In this document: positions 7,892 through 15,743 of the stretch, piece by piece | Position numbering within the stretch: the stretch's first letter is position 1 | Layout: every line of letters begins with the position of its first letter | Origin: JBOIBN01 sp050739575 | Lineage (GTDB): Bacteria > Pseudomonadota > Gammaproteobacteria > JAKDMP01 | Reading direction: 5' to 3' | Length of the DNA: 41,831 bases | Assembly (NCBI GenBank): GCA_050739575.1 | Contig: JBOIBN010000014.1 | Location: 1 to 41,831 of the forward strand | Translations under genes and position numbers: made by a program | Notes under the pieces: generated by a model | Database searches by the model: none | Told to the model about the DNA's origin: nothing | Seen by the model: the letters and a program-made list of their open reading frames with translations, nothing else

Positions 7892-9049
7892 TTGAAAGCC
7901 GCTGTCGCGCCGTTACTTCCCACCTATAGACCTTGGCCCTTTTCCCTGGAATCTGGCCAAGGGGAGCGCGTCTTCGACGAACAAGGTGCGGCATGGCTGG
8001 ATTTCTACGGTGGCCACTGCGTGGCCAGCACTGGTCATTGCCACCCTGACGTAACCGCCGCCGTTGCCGCGCAAGCCCGCAAGCTGCTCTTTTATTCCGC
8101 CGCGGCGCGACTGTCGATCCGCGACGCGGCTGCACAGACGTTGGTCGAATTTGCGGGTACGGGCATGGCCTCGGTTTTCTTCTGTAATTCAGGTTCCGAA
8201 GCCAATGAGAACGCGCTCAAGATTGCACTTAAACTCACGCGTCGGAAAAGGTTTTTGGCGTTTTCAAGCGCTTTCCACGGCCGTACGCTTTTGGCGCTGT
8301 CGGTGACCGATTCGCCATCGCTACGCGAGGGGTACGAATCGGTTTTGGCGCCGACGACGTTTCTGCCATTCGGCGATACGGAAGCGCTAGAGACTGTCGA
8401 TTTTTCCGCCGTCGCAGCGGTGATCGTCGAACCCATCCAGTCCATGGCTGGTGTCAGGTGCGCGACGTCGGAATGGTTTGCCGCGCTGAAGGAAAAATGC
8501 ACCAAGGTGGGAACGATTTTGATTTTTGATGAGGTGCAGACAGGTATCGGGCGACTGGGCGCGTCGTTTGCAGCGAAGTTTTACGGAGTTGCACCCGACC
8601 TCATTACCTGTGCCAAGGGCCTGGCTTCGGGTATACCCATGGGCGGCGTGCTTATGGCGGCGCATGTTGCTGCGGCGCTCAAGCCCGGTGATCTCGGCAG
8701 CACGTTCGGCGGCGGGCCGTTGGCCTGTGCGGCATTGATCGCTACGCTTGAGGTTATCCGGGACGAGAAACTCATGACTCACGCCACAACGCTCTCCGAA
8801 ATTATCCGCAGCGGTATAAATCGTGAAGTGGTGCGGGAAGTCCGCGGCGAGGGACTGTTGCTGGGTCTGGATGCGGGCGATCGAGCCAAGGCTCTGAAGG
8901 CACATCTATTGGAGAATCACATCCTGGTGGGCGGTTCCGACGATGCGGCGGTGTTGCGCCTCATGCCGCCGCTCACGGTCAGCGCTGGGGCCGTGGAAGT
9001 GTTACTGGACGCCATCGATACATTCCAGACAGAAAGCGCCGTGGCATGA
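7892..9049 (+). CDS. argD: acylornithine aminotransferase (acetyl- or succinylornithine), class III PLP
   Basis: Transfers an amino group from glutamate to N-acyl-glutamate semialdehyde, giving N-acylornithine. Class III PLP-enzyme features are CNSGSEANENALK (about 98-110), FDEVQTG with the PLP-pyridine Asp213, and the Schiff-base lysine in CAKGLASGIPMGG (Lys242). The start is TTG at 7892, with AAGGA seven bases upstream and no suitable nearby ATG. First gene of the arg operon; its stop overlaps the next start by four bases (ATGA). The sequence cannot separate acetyl- from succinylornithine use. The neighbour's Pro90 motif argues for the succinyl form. Confidence 0.9.
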   Translation: MKAAVAPLLPTYRPWPFSLESGQGERVFDEQGAAWLDFYGGHCVASTGHCHPDVTAAVAAQARKLLFYSAAARLSIRDAAAQTLVEFAGTGMASVFFCNSGSEANENALKIALKLTRRKRFLAFSSAFHGRTLLALSVTDSPSLREGYESVLAPTTFLPFGDTEALETVDFSAVAAVIVEPIQSMAGVRCATSEWFAALKEKCTKVGTILIFDEVQTGIGRLGASFAAKFYGVAPDLITCAKGLASGIPMGGVLMAAHVAAALKPGDLGSTFGGGPLACAALIATLEVIRDEKLMTHATTLSEIIRSGINREVVREVRGEGLLLGLDAGDRAKALKAHLLENHILVGGSDDAAVLRLMPPLTVSAGAVEVLLDAIDTFQTESAVA

Positions 9050-10047
9050 AGCACTTTACCCGCATTGCAGACCTTGGCGTGGCCGGTGTCGCTCAAGTTC
9101 TTGAAGAAACACTGGCCTGGAAAAAGCGCGCACCGGGTGCCCATCTCGCTGGCAAGCTGCTGGGGATAGTGTTCTTCAATCCCTCGCTGCGTACGCGCGC
9201 ATCTTTTGAGGCTGCAATGCTGCGCGGAAACGGCAATGCTATCGTGCTCGAGGTGGGGAGCGGCGTGTGGATGCTGGAAGACCGCACTGGCGTGGTCATG
9301 GACGGCGACCGGCCTGAGCATATCCGGGAAGCAATTCCGGTATTGGGTCGTTATGTGGACGCGCTGGCGGTGCGTACCTTCGGCGCGTTGCAGGACGATG
9401 ATGTGGACGCGGCGGATCCGGTTATGAATGCCTTTCGTGAGCTGGCGGGCGTGCCGGTCATCAGCATGGAGTCGGCACGGGAGCATCCTTGCCAAGGGTT
9501 GGCGGACGTGCTGACGATGCGTGAAAATTTCGGCGTGACGAAGAAACTGCCGGTGACTCTCACTTGGGCGCCACACGTCAAGCCGCTGCCGAAAGCCGTA
9601 CCGCATTCGTTTCTGTTGACCGCCGCCGCAGCCGGCTGCGAAGTGCGGGTCGCTCATCCTCCCGGTTTCGATTTGCATCCAGCAGTGCTGGCTGAAGCAC
9701 AGGCTTACGCACGGCAAAGTGGTGGTTCGGTGACGGTGAATTTCGACCAGCAACATTCCGTCAGCGGCAGCCACGTAGTCTACGCAAAAGCCTGGGGACC
9801 AGCCACGAAAGATGCGGTTCCGAATGCGGCTGCAACGCGCATCGCCGCCCACCAAGACTGGCTCATCACCAATAAAACCCTGTCTGCCGCTGCCCGTGAT
9901 GCCATTTTTCTTCATTGCTTACCGGTGCGTCGCAATGTGGAAGTCGCGGACGAGGTGCTGGATGGCGCACACAGTCGTGTCATCGACGAGGCCGAGAACC
10001 GTTTTCATGTGCAGCGGGTACTATTACACCGGCTGCTGAACTTATGA
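9046..10047 (+). CDS. argF': N-acylornithine carbamoyltransferase, predicted N-succinylornithine type
   Basis: Carbamoylates N-acylornithine to N-acylcitrulline using carbamoyl phosphate. The 333-residue protein has the carbamoyl-phosphate loop FFNPSLRTR (about 43-51), AVRTF (108-112), HPCQ (147-150) and HCLPVRRN (290-297). The LPxRRN form distinguishes the N-acylornithine enzymes from ordinary ornithine carbamoyltransferase. The specificity loop reads MDGDRPEH (85-92), with Pro90. I recall that Bacteroides fragilis succinylornithine carbamoyltransferase has Pro90 here and that Xanthomonas acetylornithine carbamoyltransferase has Glu92. The residue after RRNV is Glu299; as I recall the Xanthomonas sequence, a lysine reported to be carboxylated sits there. 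Family is firm; succinyl specificity is inference. Confidence 0.88.
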   Translation: MKHFTRIADLGVAGVAQVLEETLAWKKRAPGAHLAGKLLGIVFFNPSLRTRASFEAAMLRGNGNAIVLEVGSGVWMLEDRTGVVMDGDRPEHIREAIPVLGRYVDALAVRTFGALQDDDVDAADPVMNAFRELAGVPVISMESAREHPCQGLADVLTMRENFGVTKKLPVTLTWAPHVKPLPKAVPHSFLLTAAAAGCEVRVAHPPGFDLHPAVLAEAQAYARQSGGSVTVNFDQQHSVSGSHVVYAKAWGPATKDAVPNAAATRIAAHQDWLITNKTLSAAARDAIFLHCLPVRRNVEVADEVLDGAHSRVIDEAENRFHVQRVLLHRLLNL

Positions 10048-10064
10048 GGTGAGGGAGACAGAAC

Positions 10065-10985
10065 TTGTCCGTGTTACCTGATGGTTATGCGTCGCTGCGC
10101 TCAGCGGCGCAGTATGTCCGGGCCTTCCGCGGCAAGACCTTCGTGTTCAAGCTGGGCGGCGAAGTGCTGGAGAACGGCGTGGTGCGCCGCGCCGTGTGCG
10201 ATGAACTCAACGTACTGTGGAGTTTTTCAATCAAGCTGGTGATCGTGCACGGCGGCGGCAGCGGCCTGGACGTTTTATGTGAATCGCTGGACTTGCCGGT
10301 GGAAAAAATCGCGGGTCGGCGCATCACCACCAAACAGGTGCTGGAGGCTGCCAAGATGGTACTGGCCGGTTCCGTGCATACCGATCTGCTGGCGGACTTG
10401 CGCGCCGCCGGCCTGCCGGTGAGCGGCGTGAGCGGTGTAGATGGCGAGATTCTTTCCGCCCACAAACGTGCGCCCGTACAGATTAGGAATGATGCCGGAC
10501 AGATTGAGTTCGTGGATTTCGGCTTGGTGGGCGACATAGACCGGGTGAATCCGGCACTGATCACGCATCTCCTGGATGGCGGCTATGTGCCGGTGATCAC
10601 GCCCCTGTCCGCCAACGACAAAGGCGAAGTGTTCAATACCAATGCCGATACCGTGGCCGCAGAAATCGCCGTGGCGCTCAAGGCCGAGAAATTGTTTTTT
10701 CTGTTGAAAGTGCCGGGATTACTGGAGGATCTGACGCGGCCGTCGAGTCTCGTACCCTACGCCACACTGGCAGGAATCGAGTTGCTGGAGAAAGGCGGGA
10801 AGGTCAGCGGTGGCATGTGCCCCAAGCTCACCGCGGTGAAACGCGCGCTCACCGGCGGTGTGCACAGCGCACATCTGGTAAGCGGCATCCTGCCCGACGC
10901 GGTGCTGACGGAGGTGTTTACGAACCAGGGCAGCGGCAGCATGATCGTGGCACGGGATAGAGACACCAAAGAGCAGGCTGCGTGA
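10065..10985 (+). CDS. argB: N-acylglutamate kinase (ArgB)
   Basis: Phosphorylates N-acetyl- or N-succinylglutamate at the gamma-carboxylate. It is an amino-acid-kinase fold protein of 306 residues. It has the phosphate-binding lysine in FKLGGEVL (Lys29), HGGGSGLD at 62-69, GVSGVDG, and the late NTNADTVAAEIA acidic motif. There is no C-terminal GNAT domain, unlike the fused ArgB-ArgA of Xanthomonas, so it does not supply the N-acyltransferase step. The start is TTG at 10065, seven bases after GGTGAGGGAG. The GTG six bases further in is an alternative. It ends in a GTGA overlap with argH. Confidence 0.9.
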   Translation: MSVLPDGYASLRSAAQYVRAFRGKTFVFKLGGEVLENGVVRRAVCDELNVLWSFSIKLVIVHGGGSGLDVLCESLDLPVEKIAGRRITTKQVLEAAKMVLAGSVHTDLLADLRAAGLPVSGVSGVDGEILSAHKRAPVQIRNDAGQIEFVDFGLVGDIDRVNPALITHLLDGGYVPVITPLSANDKGEVFNTNADTVAAEIAVALKAEKLFFLLKVPGLLEDLTRPSSLVPYATLAGIELLEKGGKVSGGMCPKLTAVKRALTGGVHSAHLVSGILPDAVLTEVFTNQGSGSMIVARDRDTKEQAA

Positions 10986-12361
10986 AAGACAGTAAGCACG
11001 CTCTGCAACTCTGGGCGAAAGGCTTGCCGTTGGATGAGGTGATCCACCGTTTCACCGTGGGCGATGATCGCGAACTCGACAACCGCCTGCTGTCGTTCGA
11101 TGCGTTGGGCAGTGCGGCCCACGTACACATGCTGGGCCACGTGGGTTTACTCGCGCGGACGGATGAGCAAGCGCTGGTGGATTCACTGGCTGTCATCGCA
11201 GCGCACGCCCGGCGCGGCGAAATCACCATCACATCGGCCCAGGAAGACTGTCACACTGCCATCGAGATGCTGCTCACCGAGCAGTTGGGGGAAGCGGGCA
11301 AACGTATTCATCTGGGCCGCTCCCGCAACGACCAGGTGATCTTGGCACTGCGCCTGTACATGCGCGACGCCTTGCTCGATACCGGCGCGCAGGCCGCGAA
11401 GCTGGCCACCGGCATCCTCGCCTTCGCGCGCAGCCACGCCAACGAAGTGATGCCGGGTTACACGCATCTGCGTCGCGCCATGCCGTCCACATTCGGTCTC
11501 TGGGCCGGTGGCTTCGCCGCCGGGCTTGCGGAAGAACTCCGGGCTTTGCAGGCGGTATACGCACGGTTGGATCGCTGTCCACTGGGCGCCGCCGCCGGCT
11601 TCGGCGTGCCGCTGCCATTGGATCGGGGATATGCTGCCAAACTGCTGAGTTTTGCCGGCGTGCAAATCAGCCCCACCGATGTAATGAATTCCCGCGGTCG
11701 TCACGAACTGGCGCTGGTGAACGAGCTGGCGTCCATCGGCCTGGTGCTGGAGAAATTTCTCTGGGACGTGGCGCTGTATTCCATGCCGGAATTCGGATTC
11801 CTGGATTTGCCGGATGCCTTCACCACCGGCTCGTCCATCATGCCGCAGAAACGCAATCCCGACGTAGTGGAACTGGCGCGTGGCCACTGCCGTGAGCTGC
11901 GTGGCCACGCGGCGATGATTCAGGAATTGGCCGGTGGATTGCCGTCTAGTTATCATCGCGATTTCCAGTTATTGAAAAAGCCGCTGTTCGCAGCGGTGGA
12001 TACAGCCCACGGACTGCTGGGTGTACTCATCCGGCTGCTTCCCGCATTACAGGTCAACACCGAGCGCGCACGCGCTGCCCGTGGTGACGAACTCTATGCC
12101 GCTCACGAGGCTTACCGCCTCGCGGGCGAAGGCATACCGTTCCGCGATGCCTATAAACAAGTAGCTCAGCAAATCAAGAGCGGCACATTCAAACCGGATC
12201 GCGATGCGCTTGCCGCCGCTCATCTGGGTGGTGCAGGCAATCTCGGATTGGAGTTGATTGCAAAGGATTTACAGCAATCGGAACAGTGGATAGACGAAAC
12301 CCGCGTTCACATTAGGCAGTGTGAAGAAAATATCTGGCATATGAAGGTCGGTGGAGACTAA
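10982..12361 (+). CDS. argH: argininosuccinate lyase
   Basis: Cleaves argininosuccinate to arginine and fumarate, the last pathway step. The 459-residue protein has the fumarase/aspartase-superfamily signature GSSIMPQKRNPD (283-294) with the catalytic serine, LGRSRNDQ (111-118), EDCHTAIE (88-95) and GYTHLRRAMPST (159-170). The THLxxAMPS form recalls Bacteroidetes-type ArgH, whereas proteobacterial ArgH usually reads THLQ-xAQP. The GTG start overlaps the argB stop (GTGA), so translation is probably coupled. The argG start follows one base after the stop. Confidence 0.94.
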   Translation: MKDSKHALQLWAKGLPLDEVIHRFTVGDDRELDNRLLSFDALGSAAHVHMLGHVGLLARTDEQALVDSLAVIAAHARRGEITITSAQEDCHTAIEMLLTEQLGEAGKRIHLGRSRNDQVILALRLYMRDALLDTGAQAAKLATGILAFARSHANEVMPGYTHLRRAMPSTFGLWAGGFAAGLAEELRALQAVYARLDRCPLGAAAGFGVPLPLDRGYAAKLLSFAGVQISPTDVMNSRGRHELALVNELASIGLVLEKFLWDVALYSMPEFGFLDLPDAFTTGSSIMPQKRNPDVVELARGHCRELRGHAAMIQELAGGLPSSYHRDFQLLKKPLFAAVDTAHGLLGVLIRLLPALQVNTERARAARGDELYAAHEAYRLAGEGIPFRDAYKQVAQQIKSGTFKPDRDALAAAHLGGAGNLGLELIAKDLQQSEQWIDETRVHIRQCEENIWHMKVGGD

Positions 12362-12362
12362 A

Positions 12363-13559
12363 ATGGGCAAGCATGTGGTACTGGCATTCTCCGGCGGCCT
12401 GGATACTTCCTTCTGCGTTATTTATCTGCGCGAAGAGGGTTACGAGATTACCACCGTCACGGTCAATACCGGAGGTTTCAGTGCCGAGGAGTTGAAGCGC
12501 ATCGAGAACCTTTCACCGAAGCTGGGCGCCAAAACACACCACACGATTGACGCGCGAGCGGAATTGTTCGACCGTTATTTGTGTTATCTGATTTACGGCA
12601 ATGTGCTGCGCGGCAATCTTTATCCGCTGAGTGTTTCGGCAGAGCGGGTGGCGCAGGCGGCCGAAGTGGTGGCGATTGCAAAGCAGATGGGGGCGACTGC
12701 GCTGGCACACGGTTCCACCGGTGCCGGCAACGACCAGGTGCGTTTCGACGTGGCCTTCCGCGCTCTGGCGCCGGAACTGGAACTCATTGCGCCCATTCGC
12801 ACACTGGCTTTGAGCCGTGCCCAGGAAATGCAGTTCCTCAAGGAGCATGGCATCGAATTTCCCGAGAAGACGCAACATTACTCAGTGAACGAGGGCATGT
12901 GGGGCACCTCGGTGGGTGGCCGCGAGACGCTGAATTCCTGGAGTGTCTTGCCGCAGGCGGCATTCCCCGGCGGCGAAATTGACGCTGCAAAGCTCGCACC
13001 AAAGGCGGTCACGCTGAGTTTCAAGCAAGGGGTGTCAAGTGCAATTGATGGAAAGTTGTTTGATCCGGTTGTACTCATCGCTGAGCTGAATGCGCTCGGC
13101 CGCGACTACGGCATCGGTCGCGGTGTGCATCTGGGCGACACTATTCTGGGTATCAAGGGTCGCGTAGGTTTCGAGGCGCCGGCGGCACATCTGCTCATCG
13201 GCGCGCACCGGGAACTGGAAAAGCTCACGCTGACCGGCAAGCAATTGTTCTGGAAAGACACACTCGGCAATCTTTACGGTCAGTTGCTGCACGAAGGCCA
13301 GTTCTTTGATCCACTGGCTCGCAATCTGGAAGCCTTTCTTGAATCGAGCCAGCGGCATGTCACGGGCGAAGTGAAGCTGACGCTCTATCCACGCGGCTTT
13401 TCCGTGGATGGTGTGCGTTCGCCTTACTCACTCATGGATGCGAAAGTCGCGAGCTACGGCGAAGCCAATCGTTTATGGACCGGCGCGGAAGCCGCCGGTT
13501 TCGCCAAGCTCTATGGGGTGCAGCAGATTCTCGCCTTGCAAGCGGGGGAATCAAAATGA
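12363..13559 (+). CDS. argG: argininosuccinate synthase
   Basis: Joins citrulline and aspartate with ATP to form argininosuccinate. The N-terminal pyrophosphatase loop SGGLDTS is at 10-16, and HGSTGAGNDQVRFD lies near 118-131. The 398-residue length is normal. NTGGFSAEELK and YPLSVSAERV resemble Bacteroidetes-type ArgG more than the Xanthomonas protein as I remember them, in keeping with the neighbouring carbamoyltransferase. The ATG at 12363 has GGTGGAG six bases upstream. An in-frame GTG at 12351 lies inside argH and is less likely. The stop overlaps the next start by four bases. Confidence 0.93.
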   Translation: MGKHVVLAFSGGLDTSFCVIYLREEGYEITTVTVNTGGFSAEELKRIENLSPKLGAKTHHTIDARAELFDRYLCYLIYGNVLRGNLYPLSVSAERVAQAAEVVAIAKQMGATALAHGSTGAGNDQVRFDVAFRALAPELELIAPIRTLALSRAQEMQFLKEHGIEFPEKTQHYSVNEGMWGTSVGGRETLNSWSVLPQAAFPGGEIDAAKLAPKAVTLSFKQGVSSAIDGKLFDPVVLIAELNALGRDYGIGRGVHLGDTILGIKGRVGFEAPAAHLLIGAHRELEKLTLTGKQLFWKDTLGNLYGQLLHEGQFFDPLARNLEAFLESSQRHVTGEVKLTLYPRGFSVDGVRSPYSLMDAKVASYGEANRLWTGAEAAGFAKLYGVQQILALQAGESK

Positions 13560-14611
13560 GGATAAACGCGGACAAGATTGCCAGCGTCACCCGTAACCTG
13601 AAGCTGGATCGCAGTCTCACGCTCTCTTCCGCCATCCGTGCGGAGCATGGCGCGGTGCTGGCGGGCCGCATTCTGGGCGACAAATCCGCTTACAACCAAC
13701 TTGAAGATGTGCACGGCCGCATGAATGTGCTGCACGGTGATGACATCGTCGTCGGTGCGCTCGGTCACCGCAACGCCTTGCATGGCTACGAAGGCGTGCT
13801 GCCGAGTAGCGTTGCGCCGGGCCAAAAGCTGCATATTCTCAATATGGGCGGCGTCATCGGCGAATGTGTATCCCACAATCCGGACGTCGGGCCGCCCTTC
13901 GAGTTCGAGGTGCTTGGGCAGGTGCTGGTATACCCGGAATTCCGGTCGCGCCAGGGCGAAGCCGCCAACATCCGCATGGGCGCGCTGAAATCTAACGGTC
14001 AAGCACCCGATTGCAAGGTGATCTATGTGGCTGGCACCTGCATGAACGCCGGCAAAACCGCGGCCGCCTGCGTCATCGTGCGGCGGTTGGTGCAGTCCGG
14101 CTTCCGGGTGGGCGGCGCCAAGCTCACCGGCGTGTCGCTGATGCGCGATACATTGAGCATGCGCGACTACGGCGCCGAAGTGACGCTGGATTTCACAGAT
14201 GCGGGCATCGTTTGCACCGGACCGGAGACAGCGGCGCAGGTGGCCAGGACCATCTTCGCGGAACTCTCCATGCGCCGCTTCGATGTCATAGTGGCGGAGA
14301 CTGGCGATGGAATCATGGGTGACTACGGCGTACAGGCGATCCTTGCGGATGCGGAACTGCGCGCGCTTACCGCGGCGTTTGTGTTCTGCGCCAACGATCC
14401 GGTGGGCGTGGCCGGCGGCGTGAAGCATCTGCGGGACGATTACGGCATCTGCGCCGACGTGGTCACCGGTCCGGCCACTGACAACCAGGTGGGCGTGCGC
14501 TTCGTGGAACGGCAAGTAGGGTTAACGGCCATCAACGCGCGCACCCACGCGAAGTCGCTTGGGGAACATTTGCTGCAAGTGTTGGCGAAACGGGGTATCC
14601 GGCAGCAATGA
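13556..14611 (+). CDS. P-loop NTPase-like protein of unknown function inside the arginine operon
   Basis: I do not recognise a named family with confidence. The 351-residue protein has an N-terminal half, about 25-125, rich in beta-type Gly/Val motifs (GDDIVVGALGHR, LHILNMGGVIGEC). Its C-terminal half is a P-loop domain: Walker A GTCMNAGKT at 160-168, then GGAKLTGVSL, and a hydrophobic strand ending in acids, VIVAETGDG (244-252). The fold looks like dethiobiotin-synthetase or DUF1611-type P-loop proteins. From memory, the DUF1611 member DgcN has been reported as a D-glutamate N-acetyltransferase. It overlaps argG and argC by four bases at each end, so it is coupled to both and probably acts in arginine synthesis or its control. 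The ATG at 13556 is chosen for the ATGA coupling. Confidence 0.85.
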   Translation: MRINADKIASVTRNLKLDRSLTLSSAIRAEHGAVLAGRILGDKSAYNQLEDVHGRMNVLHGDDIVVGALGHRNALHGYEGVLPSSVAPGQKLHILNMGGVIGECVSHNPDVGPPFEFEVLGQVLVYPEFRSRQGEAANIRMGALKSNGQAPDCKVIYVAGTCMNAGKTAAACVIVRRLVQSGFRVGGAKLTGVSLMRDTLSMRDYGAEVTLDFTDAGIVCTGPETAAQVARTIFAELSMRRFDVIVAETGDGIMGDYGVQAILADAELRALTAAFVFCANDPVGVAGGVKHLRDDYGICADVVTGPATDNQVGVRFVERQVGLTAINARTHAKSLGEHLLQVLAKRGIRQQ

Positions 14612-15675
14612 AGGGCATCCGGGTTTACATCCTGGGCGGCTCTGGGTACGGCGGTGGTGAATTGTTGCGGCTGCTGTCGCAGCATCCGCAAGTGGATAGC
14701 ATCCGTGCCGTATCGCGCAGTCATGCAGACGAGCCGTTCTGGAAAGTGCATCCCAACTTGCGTAGCGTGGTTAACGGCAACTTTGAAGCCCAGCCCGATT
14801 GGACCGCATTCGCGCAAACCGAGCATCCCGTAGTGTTTTCTGCCATGCCGCACTTCGAACTGGCGCAGCACTTGCCGGAGTTTGAAGCAGCTTGGTCAAA
14901 GAATCGCCTGACAGACCGGCTGACGCTCATAGATCTTTCCGGCGATTTTCGCCTTGATAGTGCCGCAGAATTTGAACGCGCCTACGGCAAACCCCATCCT
15001 TACCCTCAGGCGCTCGGCAGCTTCGTCTATGGCTTGCCGGAATGGCAAAGAGAAAAGATCAAAGACGCCAGACGCATCGCCTGTCCCGGTTGCTTCGCCA
15101 CGGCCATACAGCTGGTCTTGCTGCCGTTGGCAGGACTGAAAGACCTGGGATTCATCGCCGTGAGCACCGTGACCGGCTCCTCCGGTTCCGGCGCCATGCC
15201 CTCCAGGACGACGCATCATCCGACCCGCGCCAACGATTTCAGTGCCTACAAGGTACTCAATCACCAGCATGAGGCTGAAGTCACCCGCCTGCTCGATACA
15301 GAAAAAACCACGGGTTACAGCTTGGCTTTCGTCCCGCACTCGGCGCCACTGGTGCGCGGCGTTTTTGCTACTGCACAACTCCATCCACCCGCCGCGCTGG
15401 GACTCAAGGCGGATGTTCTACGGGAAAGATATGAGGATTTCTACCGGAATGCACCTTTCATCAGGCTGGTGGAAGACACGCCGCGCGTCGCGGCCGTGGC
15501 GGGCAGCAATTTCTGCGACATTGCCGTGTATGAGAAAAGCGGTAAGGTAGTACTCATGGCTGCGCTGGATAATCTGGTGAAGGGAATGGTCGGGCAGTCA
15601 GTGCAGAGCATGAACCTGGTCTTCGGGTTTCCTGAACCGGCAGGGCTGTTACAAGCAGGTATGCATCCAGGATGA
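14608..15675 (+). CDS. argC: N-acyl-gamma-glutamyl-phosphate reductase (ArgC)
   Basis: Reduces N-acyl-glutamyl phosphate to the semialdehyde with NADPH. The Rossmann loop GGSGYGGGELLRLL is at 10-23. The nucleophilic cysteine lies in CPGCFATA (Cys162), followed by TGSSGSGAMPS. The C-terminal DNLVKGMVGQSVQ-x-MNL motif is typical of ArgC. The 355-residue length is slightly long. PGCFATAIQL resembles the Bacteroidetes ArgC pattern, whereas many proteobacterial forms read PGCYPT. Last gene of the operon, followed 20 bases later by a terminator hairpin. It starts by ATGA overlap with the unknown P-loop gene. Confidence 0.92.
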   Translation: MKGIRVYILGGSGYGGGELLRLLSQHPQVDSIRAVSRSHADEPFWKVHPNLRSVVNGNFEAQPDWTAFAQTEHPVVFSAMPHFELAQHLPEFEAAWSKNRLTDRLTLIDLSGDFRLDSAAEFERAYGKPHPYPQALGSFVYGLPEWQREKIKDARRIACPGCFATAIQLVLLPLAGLKDLGFIAVSTVTGSSGSGAMPSRTTHHPTRANDFSAYKVLNHQHEAEVTRLLDTEKTTGYSLAFVPHSAPLVRGVFATAQLHPPAALGLKADVLRERYEDFYRNAPFIRLVEDTPRVAAVAGSNFCDIAVYEKSGKVVLMAALDNLVKGMVGQSVQSMNLVFGFPEPAGLLQAGMHPG

Positions 15676-15686
15676 CTTGACAAGCC

Positions 15687-15727
15687 TAAAAAAGAACGGC
15701 GCCCCGCAGGACGCCGTTTCATTTTTG
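15687..15727. terminator. bidirectional intrinsic terminator between argC and ppiC
   Basis: The arms AACGGCG (15695-15701) and CGCCGTT (15712-15718) form a 7-bp stem around a 10-base loop. On the plus strand TTTCATTTTTG follows. On the minus strand the stem is followed by the complement of CCTAAAAAAG, a run of six T. It can therefore stop the arg operon from the left and the convergent PpiC gene from the right. Confidence 0.85.
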
Positions 15728-15743
15728 CAGGTCCTGATCTTTT

